Of a stretch of DNA of 64,000 nt, positions 8,390 through 17,802 are shown piece by piece. The notes under the pieces are model-generated. The model was not told where the DNA came from. It made no database searches and saw only the letters and a list, made by a program, of their open reading frames with translations. The stretch comes from Thioclava nitratireducens (GTDB lineage Bacteria; Pseudomonadota; Alphaproteobacteria; Rhodobacterales; Rhodobacteraceae). The DNA lies in assembly GCF_001940525.2 (NCBI RefSeq), contig NZ_CP019437.1, positions 3,769,501-3,833,500 of the forward strand. Direction: 5' to 3'. How positions within the stretch are numbered: position 1 is the first letter of the stretch; each line of letters starts with the position of its first letter. Both the position numbers and the translations under genes were made by a program.

Positions 8390-9213
8390 TGATCCGTGCC
8401 GCTCTTCTCGTCCTCGGCCTTTGCGCAGCCGCCCTGCCCGCTTTGGCGCAGACCCGGCAGGTACTTCCCGCGCGCCCTGGGATGCCGATCACCAATCGCC
8501 CCGAGCCAGACGAGCAGATCGTCGCGGGACTGAGCCGTGACAACATCGGCATCACAACGTCCTTCGATGGGTCACAAATCCTGATCTATGGCGCCATCAA
8601 GCGCGAGGCCCCGCAGCCCGACGGGCAGAAACTCGCGGTGATCGTGACGCTGGAAGGTCCGCTCGGCCCGGTCACGATCCGCCGCAAATCGCGCGAATTC
8701 GGCATCTGGGTGAACACGGCCTCCGTCGGCGTGGCCGCCGCGCCCAGTTATTACGCCGTCGCCACCTCCGGTCCGATGGAGGACATCCTCTCGCGGCGCA
8801 CCGATATCCAGCAGCGCATCTCGATCCCGCTCGCGATGCGGGCCTTCTCCGGGCCGATCACGGTCGAGGATTCGATCCCCTTCACCGAGGCGATGGTCGA
8901 TATCCGCAAGCAGCAAGGCCTCTACAAGATGGAGTCGGGCGGCGTGCATATTGTCGACGACACACTGTTCCGCGCCGACTTCGCGCTGCCGGCGAACCTC
9001 ATCGAGGGCGATTACAAGACCCGCATCTTCCTACTGCGCGGCGGCAAGCTGGTGGACAAATACCAATCCGCGATCGAAGTGCGCAAAGTCGGGCTTGAGC
9101 GGTGGCTCTACTCGCTCGCCCATGAGAACGCGCCGCTCTACGGGCTTTTGTCACTGGCGCTTGCGGTCTTCGCTGGCTGGGCCGCCGCTGCGATCTTCCG
9201 CTTCGTGCGTTAA
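8389..9213 (+). CDS. TIGR02186 family protein (periplasmic domain with C-terminal membrane anchor)
   Basis: The 274-residue product begins with a signal peptide (LLVLGLCAAALPALAQ), continues with a beta-rich periplasmic region, and ends with one membrane helix (LYGLLSLALAVFAGWAAAAIF). I recognise it as the TIGR02186 alphaproteobacterial family, whose genes usually follow a TauE/SafE exporter, as here, where the start overlaps the exporter stop (TGATG). An ATG three bases upstream is also possible, but the GGGGGG ribosome site spaces better with 8389. No biochemical function is established to my knowledge. A periplasmic partner of the exporter is an inference. Confidence 0.85.
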   Translation: MIRAALLVLGLCAAALPALAQTRQVLPARPGMPITNRPEPDEQIVAGLSRDNIGITTSFDGSQILIYGAIKREAPQPDGQKLAVIVTLEGPLGPVTIRRKSREFGIWVNTASVGVAAAPSYYAVATSGPMEDILSRRTDIQQRISIPLAMRAFSGPITVEDSIPFTEAMVDIRKQQGLYKMESGGVHIVDDTLFRADFALPANLIEGDYKTRIFLLRGGKLVDKYQSAIEVRKVGLERWLYSLAHENAPLYGLLSLALAVFAGWAAAAIFRFVR

Positions 9214-9926
9214 CCACGCCCGACGAAGGGCATTCCGCTCGCCATCACCGTCATGTTGAGCACATTCGCATCCAGCGGCAGCGACGCCATGTACAGCACC
9301 GAGCGCGCGACATTCGCCACATCCATCGTAGGCTCCGCCGTCTTCGCCGCCGCCGCATCCATATTCGCCAGAAGCCCGGTGCGCGCGTTGCCCACGTCGA
9401 TCTGCCCGCAGGCGATGTCGAAGTCGCGCCCGTCCAGCGCGATCTGCTTGGTCATGCCGTTGATCGCGTGTTTCGTGGTCGTATAGGCGAGCGATTTCGC
9501 GCGCGGCACCTGCCCCGAGATCGAGCCGTTATTGATGATCCGTCCGCCGCGCGGGGCCTGCCTGCGCATCTGCGCGAAAGCGGCCCGGGCGCAAAGAAAC
9601 ATCCCCGTCAGGTTCACCGCTATACAGGCATCCCAATCCTCGAGCGTAACCTCGTCGGGCAAGGCCGCAGGCGGGAACATCCCGGCATTGTTGAACAGCA
9701 CGTCGATCCGGCCGAACCTGGCGACCACCTCGGCGAAGGCGCGCTCCACCGCTGCCGCATCGCTCACGTCGCAGGCCACCGCCAGCCCGTCGCCCTTCGC
9801 GGCGACCTCCGCCAGCTTGTCTTCCGAGCGTGCCAGACAGGCGACCTGCCAGCCCTCGGCCAGCGCGGCCTCTGCCACCGCGCGCCCAATCCCGGCACTC
9901 GCCCCGGTCACCACCATCACGCCCAT
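9210..9926 (-). CDS. Short-chain dehydrogenase/reductase (SDR)
   Basis: The 238-residue classical SDR has the nucleotide-binding TGASAGIG motif near residue 7, NNAG near residue 84, and the catalytic Ser with YxxxK (AYTTTKHAINGM) near residue 146. The substrate cannot be read from the sequence. The gene is convergent with the TIGR02186 gene, their stop codons overlapping by 4 bases, and lies downstream of the helicase gene on the same strand with a 50-base gap containing a small intergenic repeat. Confidence 0.9.
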   Translation of the reverse strand: MGVMVVTGASAGIGRAVAEAALAEGWQVACLARSEDKLAEVAAKGDGLAVACDVSDAAAVERAFAEVVARFGRIDVLFNNAGMFPPAALPDEVTLEDWDACIAVNLTGMFLCARAAFAQMRRQAPRGGRIINNGSISGQVPRAKSLAYTTTKHAINGMTKQIALDGRDFDIACGQIDVGNARTGLLANMDAAAAKTAEPTMDVANVARSVLYMASLPLDANVLNMTVMASGMPFVGRG

Positions 9927-9937
9927 CTCGCCCCTCC

Positions 9938-9974
9938 TTCGCCTTGGCTCAAATATCCCCGCCGGAGGCTCCGG
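9938..9974 (-). repeat. Small intergenic repeat, GGGATATTT family, copy 1
   Basis: Read on the minus strand, the segment runs GGAGCCTCCGGCGGGGAT then ATTTGAGCCAAGGCGAAG. It matches the plus-strand copy at 11588-11630 over GGAGCCTCCGGCGGGGATAT. The two copies flank the helicase gene in inverted orientation. Confidence 0.6.
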
Positions 9975-9976
9975 CC

Positions 9977-11521
9977 CTATCCGTCCTGCGGTTCGGCTTT
10001 CAGTTCCAGCTTACCGCCGCCTTTCGGCAGGTCGTCAATGGTCAGCGGCGCCGAGGGCCGTGCCAGCCGCGCCCGCACCACCCAGAGCAGGCGATGCTGC
10101 GCTCGCGTGATCGCGACATAGGCGAGCCGCTTCCACAGCGGGATACCCGCCTCGATGCGCCCTGCCCTGTAAGCCGCATAAATATCCGGCGCGAAAACCT
10201 GCACATCCTCCCATTGCGAGCCTTGCGCCTTGTGGATCGTCACCGCAGCGCCATGCAGGAAGGTGGCGCCCATCCGGGCCGCGAACGGAATGAACGGCTC
10301 TTCCTCGTCCGGCATCTCGATCTTCACGATCGAGGCCGCCGAAAGCCGCGGATCTTCCGCCCCCATCACATGTAGCCGCGAGAAACCGGGCTTCTTGCCG
10401 GGGCCGAGATAGATCACCTGCGCGCCCTTGATCAGCCCGCGCGCTTCCAGATCAATCCGCTTCTTGCGGTGCTTTACCGGCAGTTCGATCCCGTCGCAGA
10501 TCAAGGGCTCGCCCGGCAGCATCATGTCGGCGGGCGCGGAATGGGCCGCACGGAAGGCATGGATCAACCGGATGCGCGTCGCGTTGCGCCAGACAAGTAC
10601 CGGCGAGCGCGCCATCAGATCGCTCTCCACCCGCTCGGCCCAGACGACGCGGTCATCCTTCGCCGCCGCCTTCTCGATCTCGCGCTCGAACTGCTCGAAG
10701 GTCAGGCTGTCGTCGCCCAGCATATGCGCCAGATCGAGGATCGGGTTATCCTCGGCCTGCCGGTGGATGCGGTGCAGAATGTGTTTGCGCTCGTCGGGCA
10801 GCCGTTCGAACACCATCTCGCCCGACTGGTTCACCGGAGCGAGCTGCGCCGGGTCGCCGAACAGAACCAGCGTCGGGAAAATCTCGCGCAGATCGTCGAA
10901 CTGCCGCTCGTCGAGCATCGAGGCTTCATCGACAAAACCGATATCGAGCGGGTCTTCGCGCCGTTTCCAGCCATTGATGAAATCCGAGCCGCGCAACCCC
11001 GCCGAAGCCAGCGCCGCCGGGATCGATTTGTGCAGATCGTAGAAGGCCTTCGCCCGGTCGAGCGTCTCTTCGGTGAGCCCCATCTCGATCAGCAATTCAG
11101 GCTTCGGACGCTCGCCCTGACCGGTGAGCCACTCCGCGATCCGTTCGTATTCCGGGTCGTAGACGGGGGTGTAGAGAATGCGGTGGATCGTCGTCGCGGG
11201 CACCCCGCGCGAGCGCAACACGCTCGCCGCCTTGTTCGTCGGCGCGAGGATCGCCAGCGTGCGCTTCTCCTTGCGCCGCTTGCCCTCGAAATCACCCGAG
11301 ACCAGATCGACCCCTGCCGCCTCCAGCGCCTTGTAGAGTTCCGCCAGAAGCAGCGTCTTGCCCGACCCCGCCTTGCCGATCACCGACAGCACGCGTTTGC
11401 TGCCGCTTTCAGGCGTCATCGCGCCTTCGAGAATATCGACCCCCGCCGCCTCGAGCGCGGAAGCAACGGCATCCCAAGCCTCGGCTTGGTCCTCGGAAAA
11501 CTGGATCATGGGGGTCGTCAT
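9977..11521 (-). CDS. RecD-like ATP-dependent DNA helicase (superfamily 1)
   Basis: The 514-residue protein has a Walker A (VIGKAGSGKTLLL near residue 50), LAPTNKAASVLR (motif Ia), FVDEASMLDERQ (Walker B/motif II), FGDPAQLAPV (motif III), and C-terminal VTIHKAQGSQWEDVQVF and YVAITRAQHRLLWVV (motifs V and VI, UvrD_C_2 type). This is a stand-alone SF1B helicase related to RecD2/Dda, shorter than RecD because it lacks the long N-terminal domain. It probably acts in replication or repair, but there is no RecBC or nuclease gene next to it. Small repeats of the same family lie on both sides. Confidence 0.87.
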   Translation of the reverse strand: MTTPMIQFSEDQAEAWDAVASALEAAGVDILEGAMTPESGSKRVLSVIGKAGSGKTLLLAELYKALEAAGVDLVSGDFEGKRRKEKRTLAILAPTNKAASVLRSRGVPATTIHRILYTPVYDPEYERIAEWLTGQGERPKPELLIEMGLTEETLDRAKAFYDLHKSIPAALASAGLRGSDFINGWKRREDPLDIGFVDEASMLDERQFDDLREIFPTLVLFGDPAQLAPVNQSGEMVFERLPDERKHILHRIHRQAEDNPILDLAHMLGDDSLTFEQFEREIEKAAAKDDRVVWAERVESDLMARSPVLVWRNATRIRLIHAFRAAHSAPADMMLPGEPLICDGIELPVKHRKKRIDLEARGLIKGAQVIYLGPGKKPGFSRLHVMGAEDPRLSAASIVKIEMPDEEEPFIPFAARMGATFLHGAAVTIHKAQGSQWEDVQVFAPDIYAAYRAGRIEAGIPLWKRLAYVAITRAQHRLLWVVRARLARPSAPLTIDDLPKGGGKLELKAEPQDG

Positions 11522-11587
11522 GGCGCGACCTTACCCGCGCACATTGGCGGGCGGAAGGGAGAAAGGGCGCGGTTTTCGCGGGGTCCG

Positions 11588-11630
11588 CCACCGGGAGCCT
11601 CCGGCGGGGATATTTGGGTCGAGAAGAAGA
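11588..11630 (+). repeat. Small intergenic repeat, GGGATATTT family, copy 2
   Basis: The segment contains CCACCGGGAGCCTCCGGCGG followed by GGATATTTGGGTCGAGAAGA. It is the inverted counterpart of the copy at 9938-9974. A truncated piece of it (CCGCCACCGGGAGC) recurs near 49653. Confidence 0.6.
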
Positions 11631-11666
11631 CGCCTGCCCCTTCCCGATCCCAATTGGCTTGCGCGT

Positions 11667-13637
11667 TCAGGCCGCCTTCTCGGCCGGGGTCGCGAGCGTC
11701 ACGATATCCATCATGATCCGGTTCAGCTCGAAATCCTTGGGCGTGTAGACGCGGGCGACGCCGAAGCTGAGAAGCTTCTTCGCGTCCTCATCCGGGATGA
11801 TCCCGCCCACGACGACCGGGACATGGTCGAGGCCCGCCGCGCGCATCCGCTCCATCAGTTCCTCGATCAGCGGCATATGCGAGCCGGACAGGATCGACAG
11901 CCCCACCACATGCGCCTCGTCCTCGATGGCTTTCGCGACGATCTGTTCCGGCGTCAGGCGGATGCCGTCATAGGTGATGTCCATGCCGCAATCGCGGGCA
12001 CGGAAGGCGATCTGCTCGGCGCCGTTCGAGTGGCCGTCGAGGCCCGGCTTGCCGACGAGGAATTTCAGGCGGCGGCCCAGCTGCGAGCTGACCGCGTCCA
12101 CGGCTTCGCGGATATCGTCGAGCCCTTCGGTCTGGTTCGAGGGCGAACGCGAGACGCCCGTCGGACCGCGATACTCGCCGTGAACCGCACGCATCACGCC
12201 CGCCCATTCGCCGGTAGTCGCGCCCGCTTTCGCGGCAGCAATCGAGGCTTCCATGACGTTCTTGCCGGCTTTCGCGTCCGCCTTGAGCTGGGCCAGCGCA
12301 GCCTGCACGGCGGCCTCGTCGCGCTCGGCCCGCCATGCGTTCAGCCGGTCGATCTGCTCCTGCTCCACCGCCGGGTCGACGACCATGATCCCGCCATCGC
12401 CTGCGGTCAGCGGAGAGGGCTCGCCCTGCTGCCAGCGGTTCACGCCGACGACGATGGTCTCCTCGGCCTCGATGCGGTTGATCCGGGCGGCGTTCGATTC
12501 CACCAGACGCGACTTCATGTAGTCGATCGCGGCGATCGCCCCGCCCATCCCGTCGAGCGTTTCGAGTTCGGCGCGGGCGCCATCTTTCAGTGCCTCGACC
12601 TTGGCGGTCACCGCCGGATTACCGTCGAAGAGGTCGCCATATTCCAGCAGGTCGGTCTCATAGGCCATGATCTGCTGCATCCTGAGCGACCATTGCTGAT
12701 CCCACGGGCGCGGTAGACCCAGCGCCTCGTTCCACGCAGGCAACTGCACCGCGCGGGCGCGCGCGTTCTTCGACAGCGTCACGGCCAGCATCTCGATCAG
12801 GATACGGTAGACGTTGTTCTCCGGCTGCTGCTCCGTCAGGCCCAGGGAGTTCACCTGCACACCATAGCGGAAACGGCGGAATTTCTCATCCTCGACGCCG
12901 TAGCGGTCACGGCAGATTTCGTCCCAAAGCTCCGTGAATGCGCGCATTTTGCACATCTCGGTGACAAAGCGGATGCCCGCATTCACGAAGAAGGAGATGC
13001 GGCCGACCATCGCCGGGAAGGCCTCTTCCGGTACTTTGGTTTTCAGATCGTCGAGCACTGCAATCGCCGTCGCCAGCGCGAAGGCCAGTTCCTGCTGCGG
13101 CGTCGCCCCGGCTTCCTGCAGGTGGTAGGAGCACACATTCATCGGGTTCCATTTCGGCAGGTGCTCGCGGGTATAGGCCGCGACATCGGTGATCATCGCG
13201 AGGCTCGGCTTCGGCGGGCAGATATAGGTGCCGCGCGACAGGTATTCTTTCACCAGATCGTTCTGCACCGTGCCCTGCAGCTTCGAGACATCCGCGCCCT
13301 GCTCCTCGGCCACAGCGATATAGAGCGACAAGAGCCACGGCGCGGTCGCGTTGATCGTCATCGAGGTGTTCATCTGCTCGAGAGGGATCTCATCGAACAG
13401 CGCGCGCATGTCGCCCAGATGGCAGACCGGCACACCGACCTTGCCCACCTCCCCGCGCGACAGGACATGGTCGCTGTCGTAGCCGGTTTGGGTCGGCAGA
13501 TCGAAAGCCACGGAGAGCCCCGTCTGTCCTTTGGCGAGGTTGTTGCGATAGAGCGCGTTCGAGGCGGCAGCCGTGGAATGGCCCGCATAGGTGCGAAACA
13601 GCCAGGGGCGGTCTTTGGCGGGCATCGTGTCGGTCAT
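11667..13637 (-). CDS. ecm: Ethylmalonyl-CoA mutase (coenzyme B12-dependent)
   Basis: The 656-residue protein is a single-chain acyl-CoA mutase. The N-terminal TIM barrel starts RPWLFRTYAGHSTAAASNAL and contains LSVAFDLPTQTGYDSDH. The C-terminal B12 domain has the DxHxxG motif in GLDGHSNGAEQI near residue 535, then SILSGSH and VVVGGIIPDED. These features, together with divergent linkage to ccr, mark it as ethylmalonyl-CoA mutase (MeaA-like) rather than methylmalonyl-CoA mutase. It converts (2R)-ethylmalonyl-CoA to (2S)-methylsuccinyl-CoA. I chose the start at 13637 because a GGAGG lies 5 bases upstream; the open frame continues to 13706. The next pathway enzyme, Mcd, is at 51.9 kb. Confidence 0.94.
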   Translation of the reverse strand: MTDTMPAKDRPWLFRTYAGHSTAAASNALYRNNLAKGQTGLSVAFDLPTQTGYDSDHVLSRGEVGKVGVPVCHLGDMRALFDEIPLEQMNTSMTINATAPWLLSLYIAVAEEQGADVSKLQGTVQNDLVKEYLSRGTYICPPKPSLAMITDVAAYTREHLPKWNPMNVCSYHLQEAGATPQQELAFALATAIAVLDDLKTKVPEEAFPAMVGRISFFVNAGIRFVTEMCKMRAFTELWDEICRDRYGVEDEKFRRFRYGVQVNSLGLTEQQPENNVYRILIEMLAVTLSKNARARAVQLPAWNEALGLPRPWDQQWSLRMQQIMAYETDLLEYGDLFDGNPAVTAKVEALKDGARAELETLDGMGGAIAAIDYMKSRLVESNAARINRIEAEETIVVGVNRWQQGEPSPLTAGDGGIMVVDPAVEQEQIDRLNAWRAERDEAAVQAALAQLKADAKAGKNVMEASIAAAKAGATTGEWAGVMRAVHGEYRGPTGVSRSPSNQTEGLDDIREAVDAVSSQLGRRLKFLVGKPGLDGHSNGAEQIAFRARDCGMDITYDGIRLTPEQIVAKAIEDEAHVVGLSILSGSHMPLIEELMERMRAAGLDHVPVVVGGIIPDEDAKKLLSFGVARVYTPKDFELNRIMMDIVTLATPAEKAA

Positions 13638-13668
13638 TGCGGCCTCCATCGGGGTGCGAATCTTGTCT

Positions 13669-13685
13669 GCGCAATATTGTTGCGC
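13669..13685 (-). promoter_or_regulatory. Inverted repeat upstream of ecm
   Basis: GCGCAA-TATTG-TTGCGC is a perfect 6-bp inverted repeat with a 5-base spacer, lying 32-48 bases before the ecm start codon. This is a plausible position for an operator, but no regulator is encoded next to it. Confidence 0.35.
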
Positions 13686-13812
13686 GTTTGGATGGTTTAA
13701 ATTCAATTTTGTGATCCTGTCAATTCGCTGCGTCGCGGCGAGGCGGCAGCCCCAAGGGAACGCATCGTAGCAGGGCGGGGTTTTGACGGGGAGACCACCT
13801 TAGGAGAGCCCT

Positions 13813-14118
13813 TTGAAACTGCTGATCGTTCCCGCCCTCGCCCTTGCTGCCACTCTGCCCGCCTGCACCCGAGAGCAGGTCACCGACATCTCCGTGGATG
13901 CTGCCAAGCTCGGCGGTCGGGTGGTGGTCAACACCGCCGTTGGAGCAACAAACCTTGGCTATGAAGGGGGCAAGGCAGCCTATGGCGCAGTGAGGAACGC
14001 GCGCAACCAGGAAGGCGAAGCTTTCCCCGACGGGGCGCTTCTCTGCAGCGTCGGCGATGGCAGTTTCGTCAAAGCGAAAAGAGCCAAGGACGGGAGTTAC
14101 AGCTGCCCCGAACTTTGA
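13813..14118 (+). CDS. Small putative lipoprotein between ecm and ccr
   Basis: The 101-residue product begins with a TTG start preceded by an AGGAGAG ribosome site. It has a lipoprotein signal peptide (MKLLIVPALALAATLPACT) with a likely lipobox Cys at residue 18. The mature part is small and polar, with two further Cys (LLCSVGDGSF and YSCPEL) that could form a disulfide. I do not recognise a family. It lies between divergent ecm and ccr, 148 bases before ccr on the same strand, so it may share regulation with ccr or simply sit there. Confidence 0.75.
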   Translation: MKLLIVPALALAATLPACTREQVTDISVDAAKLGGRVVVNTAVGATNLGYEGGKAAYGAVRNARNQEGEAFPDGALLCSVGDGSFVKAKRAKDGSYSCPEL

Positions 14119-14180
14119 TCTATGATCCGCGCCGCGCGAAACGGCAGGGACATATTATTTCAAAACTATGCATTACAACT

Positions 14181-14192
14181 ATTGCAAAGTTA
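14181..14192 (+). promoter_or_regulatory. Possible ScfR/RamB-type site upstream of ccr
   Basis: ATTGCAAAGTTA lies 75-86 bases before the ccr start. Its complement, TAACTTTGCAAT, resembles the AACTTTGCAAA-type site bound by RamB-family regulators of C2 metabolism. A near copy (TTGCGAAGTA) lies 39-48 bases before mcd at 51890. One site in each gene is weak evidence. Confidence 0.3.
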
Positions 14193-14266
14193 CTCGGCCA
14201 TGCGTAACTCTCCTACTCAACCCGCCCCGATTCTGCGGCGCGGCGAGATTTTGACAGGAGAGAGCC

Positions 14267-15559
<1,293 letters not shown>

Positions 15560-15637
15560 CGACCCATTTATGTTTCACGAGAAACCCGCGCTCGCGAGGG
15601 GCGCGGGTGTTCTGGTGTGGGGTCTTCCGGGTGCGTC

Positions 15638-15776
15638 AGAGCCTTGGGTGGGCGCTTCGTCCGGCCGGTGCCCGGGCGCGTTATCTTGCAAACCCGTCGG
15701 TCACTCGTGTCCGCTCTGTCCTCGCCAATGCGCCCTCCCGGGGAAGGGGCGGGCGAAGCCCGGGGTGGTCGCCCCA
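15638..15776 (+). repeat. Intergenic palindromic element, copy A
   Basis: This copy shares with 55356-55504 and 58291-58435 the left block CCTTGGGTGGGCGC, an internal block (GCGTTATCTTGCAAACCCG), the right block CGCCAATGCGCCCTCCC and a terminal mini-hairpin (CGGGGTGGTCGCCCC). The distance between the GGGTGGGCGC and GCGCCCTCCC arms is 75 bases. The outer arms are more degenerate here than in the other copies. It lies between the convergent ccr and frcA genes. Confidence 0.8.
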
Positions 15777-15794
15777 AGTCAAGGACGCAACCCC

Positions 15795-15826
15795 AAACGA
15801 AAACGCCCGGCCTTTCCGACCGGGCG
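15795..15826 (-). terminator. Terminator of the frcBCA operon
   Basis: On the minus strand a CGCCCGG / CCGGGCG stem (15804-15826) with a 9-base loop is followed by TTTTCGTTT. It lies 20 bases after the frcA stop. Confidence 0.75.
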
Positions 15827-15845
15827 CCTCGGTAGTGCTCATCGC

Positions 15846-16628
15846 TCAGGCCGCCTCTGTCGCGCCGTCGGGTGTTTTGGCGCCTGTCATGAAGGCGACG
15901 GCGTCCGACATCGAGTGTTGCTTCGGATCGATGACGCAGAGCCGTTTGCCCAGCCGGTGGACGTGGATCCGGTCGGCGACCTCGAAGACATGGGGCATGT
16001 TGTGCGAGATCAGGATGATCGGCAGCCCTTTCGCCTTCAGATCGAGGATCAGGTTCAGCACCTGGCGGCTCTCCTTGACGCCGAGCGCCGCGGTGGGCTC
16101 ATCCATGATGATCACCTTCGAGCCGAAGGCCGCCGCACGCGCGACCGCCACGCCCTGGCGCTGGCCGCCCGAGAGGGTCTCCACCGCCTGATCGATATCC
16201 TGAATGGTCATCAGGCCCAGATCGTTCAGCTTCTGGCGGGCGAAGGCGCGCATCGCGGGCTTGTCGAGCATCCGCAGCCATTTGCCCATCGCGCCCGGCT
16301 TGCGCAGCTCGCGCCCGACGAACATGTTGTCGACGATCGAGAGCGCGGGCGACAGCGCGAGCGTCTGGTAGACCGTCGCGATCCCGGCATCCTGCGCCTC
16401 GAGCGGGCTGCGGAAGCTGATCGGCTTGCCTTCGAGACGGATCTCTCCCTCGTCGGCGGAAACCGCGCCGGAGATCGCCTTGATGAGCGAGGATTTCCCG
16501 GCCCCGTTATCCCCGATCACGGCGAGGATTTCGCCCGGATAGAGATCGAAGTCGCATTCGTCGAGGGCGGTGACGCGGCCATAGCGTTTGACCAGACCGC
16601 GCGCGGTGAGAATGGGCTCTTGCGTCAT
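15846..16628 (-). CDS. frcA: Sugar ABC transporter ATP-binding protein (FrcA-like)
   Basis: The 260-residue single-domain ATPase has Walker A GDNGAGKSSLIKA near residue 38, the Q-loop YQTLALSPALS, signature LSGGQRQGVAVAR and Walker B KVIIMDEPTAALG. It overlaps the permease stop by 4 bases (ATGA), and the start chosen there removes a long spurious upstream extension of the frame. With FrcB and FrcC it forms a CUT2-type importer, closest in architecture to the rhizobial fructose/mannose/ribose system. It is the last gene of the operon. Confidence 0.92.
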   Translation of the reverse strand: MTQEPILTARGLVKRYGRVTALDECDFDLYPGEILAVIGDNGAGKSSLIKAISGAVSADEGEIRLEGKPISFRSPLEAQDAGIATVYQTLALSPALSIVDNMFVGRELRKPGAMGKWLRMLDKPAMRAFARQKLNDLGLMTIQDIDQAVETLSGGQRQGVAVARAAAFGSKVIIMDEPTAALGVKESRQVLNLILDLKAKGLPIILISHNMPHVFEVADRIHVHRLGKRLCVIDPKQHSMSDAVAFMTGAKTPDGATEAA

Positions 16629-17710
16629 GCCGATACCTTTCTGATCCATTGGTCGATGGCGACCGCGATGATGATGAGCCAGCCGATCGCGAAGACCTGC
16701 CAGAGCACGTCCACATTCGCGAGCCGCAGACCGGACTGGAACACGCCCACGATCAGCGCGCCGAACAGCGCCCCGAGGATCGAACCGCGCCCGCCGAAGA
16801 GCGAGATCCCCCCGATCACCACGGCGGTGATGGAATGCAGGTTCGCCTCGTAGAAGGCCTGCGGCGAGATCGACCCGACCCGGCCGATCGAGGCCCAGGC
16901 GGCGATCGCACAGACGAGCCCGGCCATGCCGTAGACCGACAGCAGCGTGCGGTCGGTGCGGATGCCCGCAAGCTCCGCCGCCTCCTTGTCGTCGCCCACC
17001 GCGTAGACGTGGCGGCCCCAGGCGGTCTTGTTCAGCAGATACCAGAGCACCAGGAACACGGCGACCATCAGGATCGAGCCATAGGTCAGCCGGGCATTGC
17101 CCACCGCGATCGTGTTGCCGAAGAATTTCAGAAGCGGCGCGAACTTGTCGATATCCTGCGAGCGGATCGACTGCGCGCCCGACAGCCACAGGTTCAGCGC
17201 GTAGAAGATCGACCAGGTGCCCAGCGTGGTGATGAAGGGCGGCAGCTTCACCTTGGTCACCAGAAAGCCGTTCATCAGCCCCGCCCCGGTGCCGCCCGCG
17301 AAGGAGATCAGCAGCGCCAGCGGTGCCGGCACGCCCATGTAGACAGCGAGGTTGCCCGCCACGACCGACATCAGCACCATGATCGCCGCGACCGACAGGT
17401 CGATCCCCGCGGTCAGGATGATCAGCGATTGCGCCGCGGCGAGAATACCGATGATCGAGACCTGCTGCATGATCAGCGTCAGGTTGAAGGCCGAGAAGAA
17501 CTTGCCCCCCGCCACAAGGCCGAACACGGCGATGGACAACAGCAGCACGATCACCGGCACCATCGTCGGGTTGCCGTGCAGCCCGTGCTGGATCGTGCCG
17601 AGAAGCCCGCGCTTCTTTCCCTTGAAGGCCGCGACGGTCTTGTCGCTCTTATCGAGCTCGTGCTCGAAGGACTGGCCGCGAGGCGGAGCGGTCTGGGTCA
17701 TGTCCGTCAT
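16625..17710 (-). CDS. frcC: Sugar ABC transporter permease (FrcC-like)
   Basis: The 361-residue permease has a hydrophilic N-terminal region of about 45 residues, then eight to ten helices. The CUT2 signature region is QSLIILTAGIDLSVAAIMVL near residue 95 and the cytoplasmic EAA-like loop is VYAVGDDKEAAELAGIRTDR near 236. It is translated with frcA (4-base overlap) and lies 92 bases downstream of frcB with a strong hairpin in between. The transport substrate, a hexose or pentose, is inferred from the similarity of the binding protein to FrcB. Confidence 0.92.
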   Translation of the reverse strand: MTDMTQTAPPRGQSFEHELDKSDKTVAAFKGKKRGLLGTIQHGLHGNPTMVPVIVLLLSIAVFGLVAGGKFFSAFNLTLIMQQVSIIGILAAAQSLIILTAGIDLSVAAIMVLMSVVAGNLAVYMGVPAPLALLISFAGGTGAGLMNGFLVTKVKLPPFITTLGTWSIFYALNLWLSGAQSIRSQDIDKFAPLLKFFGNTIAVGNARLTYGSILMVAVFLVLWYLLNKTAWGRHVYAVGDDKEAAELAGIRTDRTLLSVYGMAGLVCAIAAWASIGRVGSISPQAFYEANLHSITAVVIGGISLFGGRGSILGALFGALIVGVFQSGLRLANVDVLWQVFAIGWLIIIAVAIDQWIRKVSA

Positions 17711-17760
17711 CCTCTTTGTGCAATATGGGGTGAGGGGCCGTGATCCGGCCCGAAGAGGAC

Positions 17761-17781
17761 GGGCCGCCGCGCGGGCGGCCC
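17761..17781 (-). other. Strong hairpin between frcB and frcC
   Basis: GGGCCGCC-GCGCG-GGCGGCCC is a perfect 8-bp GC stem in the 92-base gap; a second hairpin (GGGCCG/CGGCCC) lies at about 17734-17748. There is no T tract. Such hairpins downstream of binding-protein genes usually protect the 5' mRNA part, so more binding protein than permease is made. Confidence 0.6.
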
Positions 17782-17802
17782 CTCCGATCTGTCAGGCGGG
17801 GA

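Noticed and set aside
17761..17781. Terminator between frcB and frcC
   Set aside because: There is no T tract after the hairpin on the minus strand, and downstream genes of the same importer need read-through.
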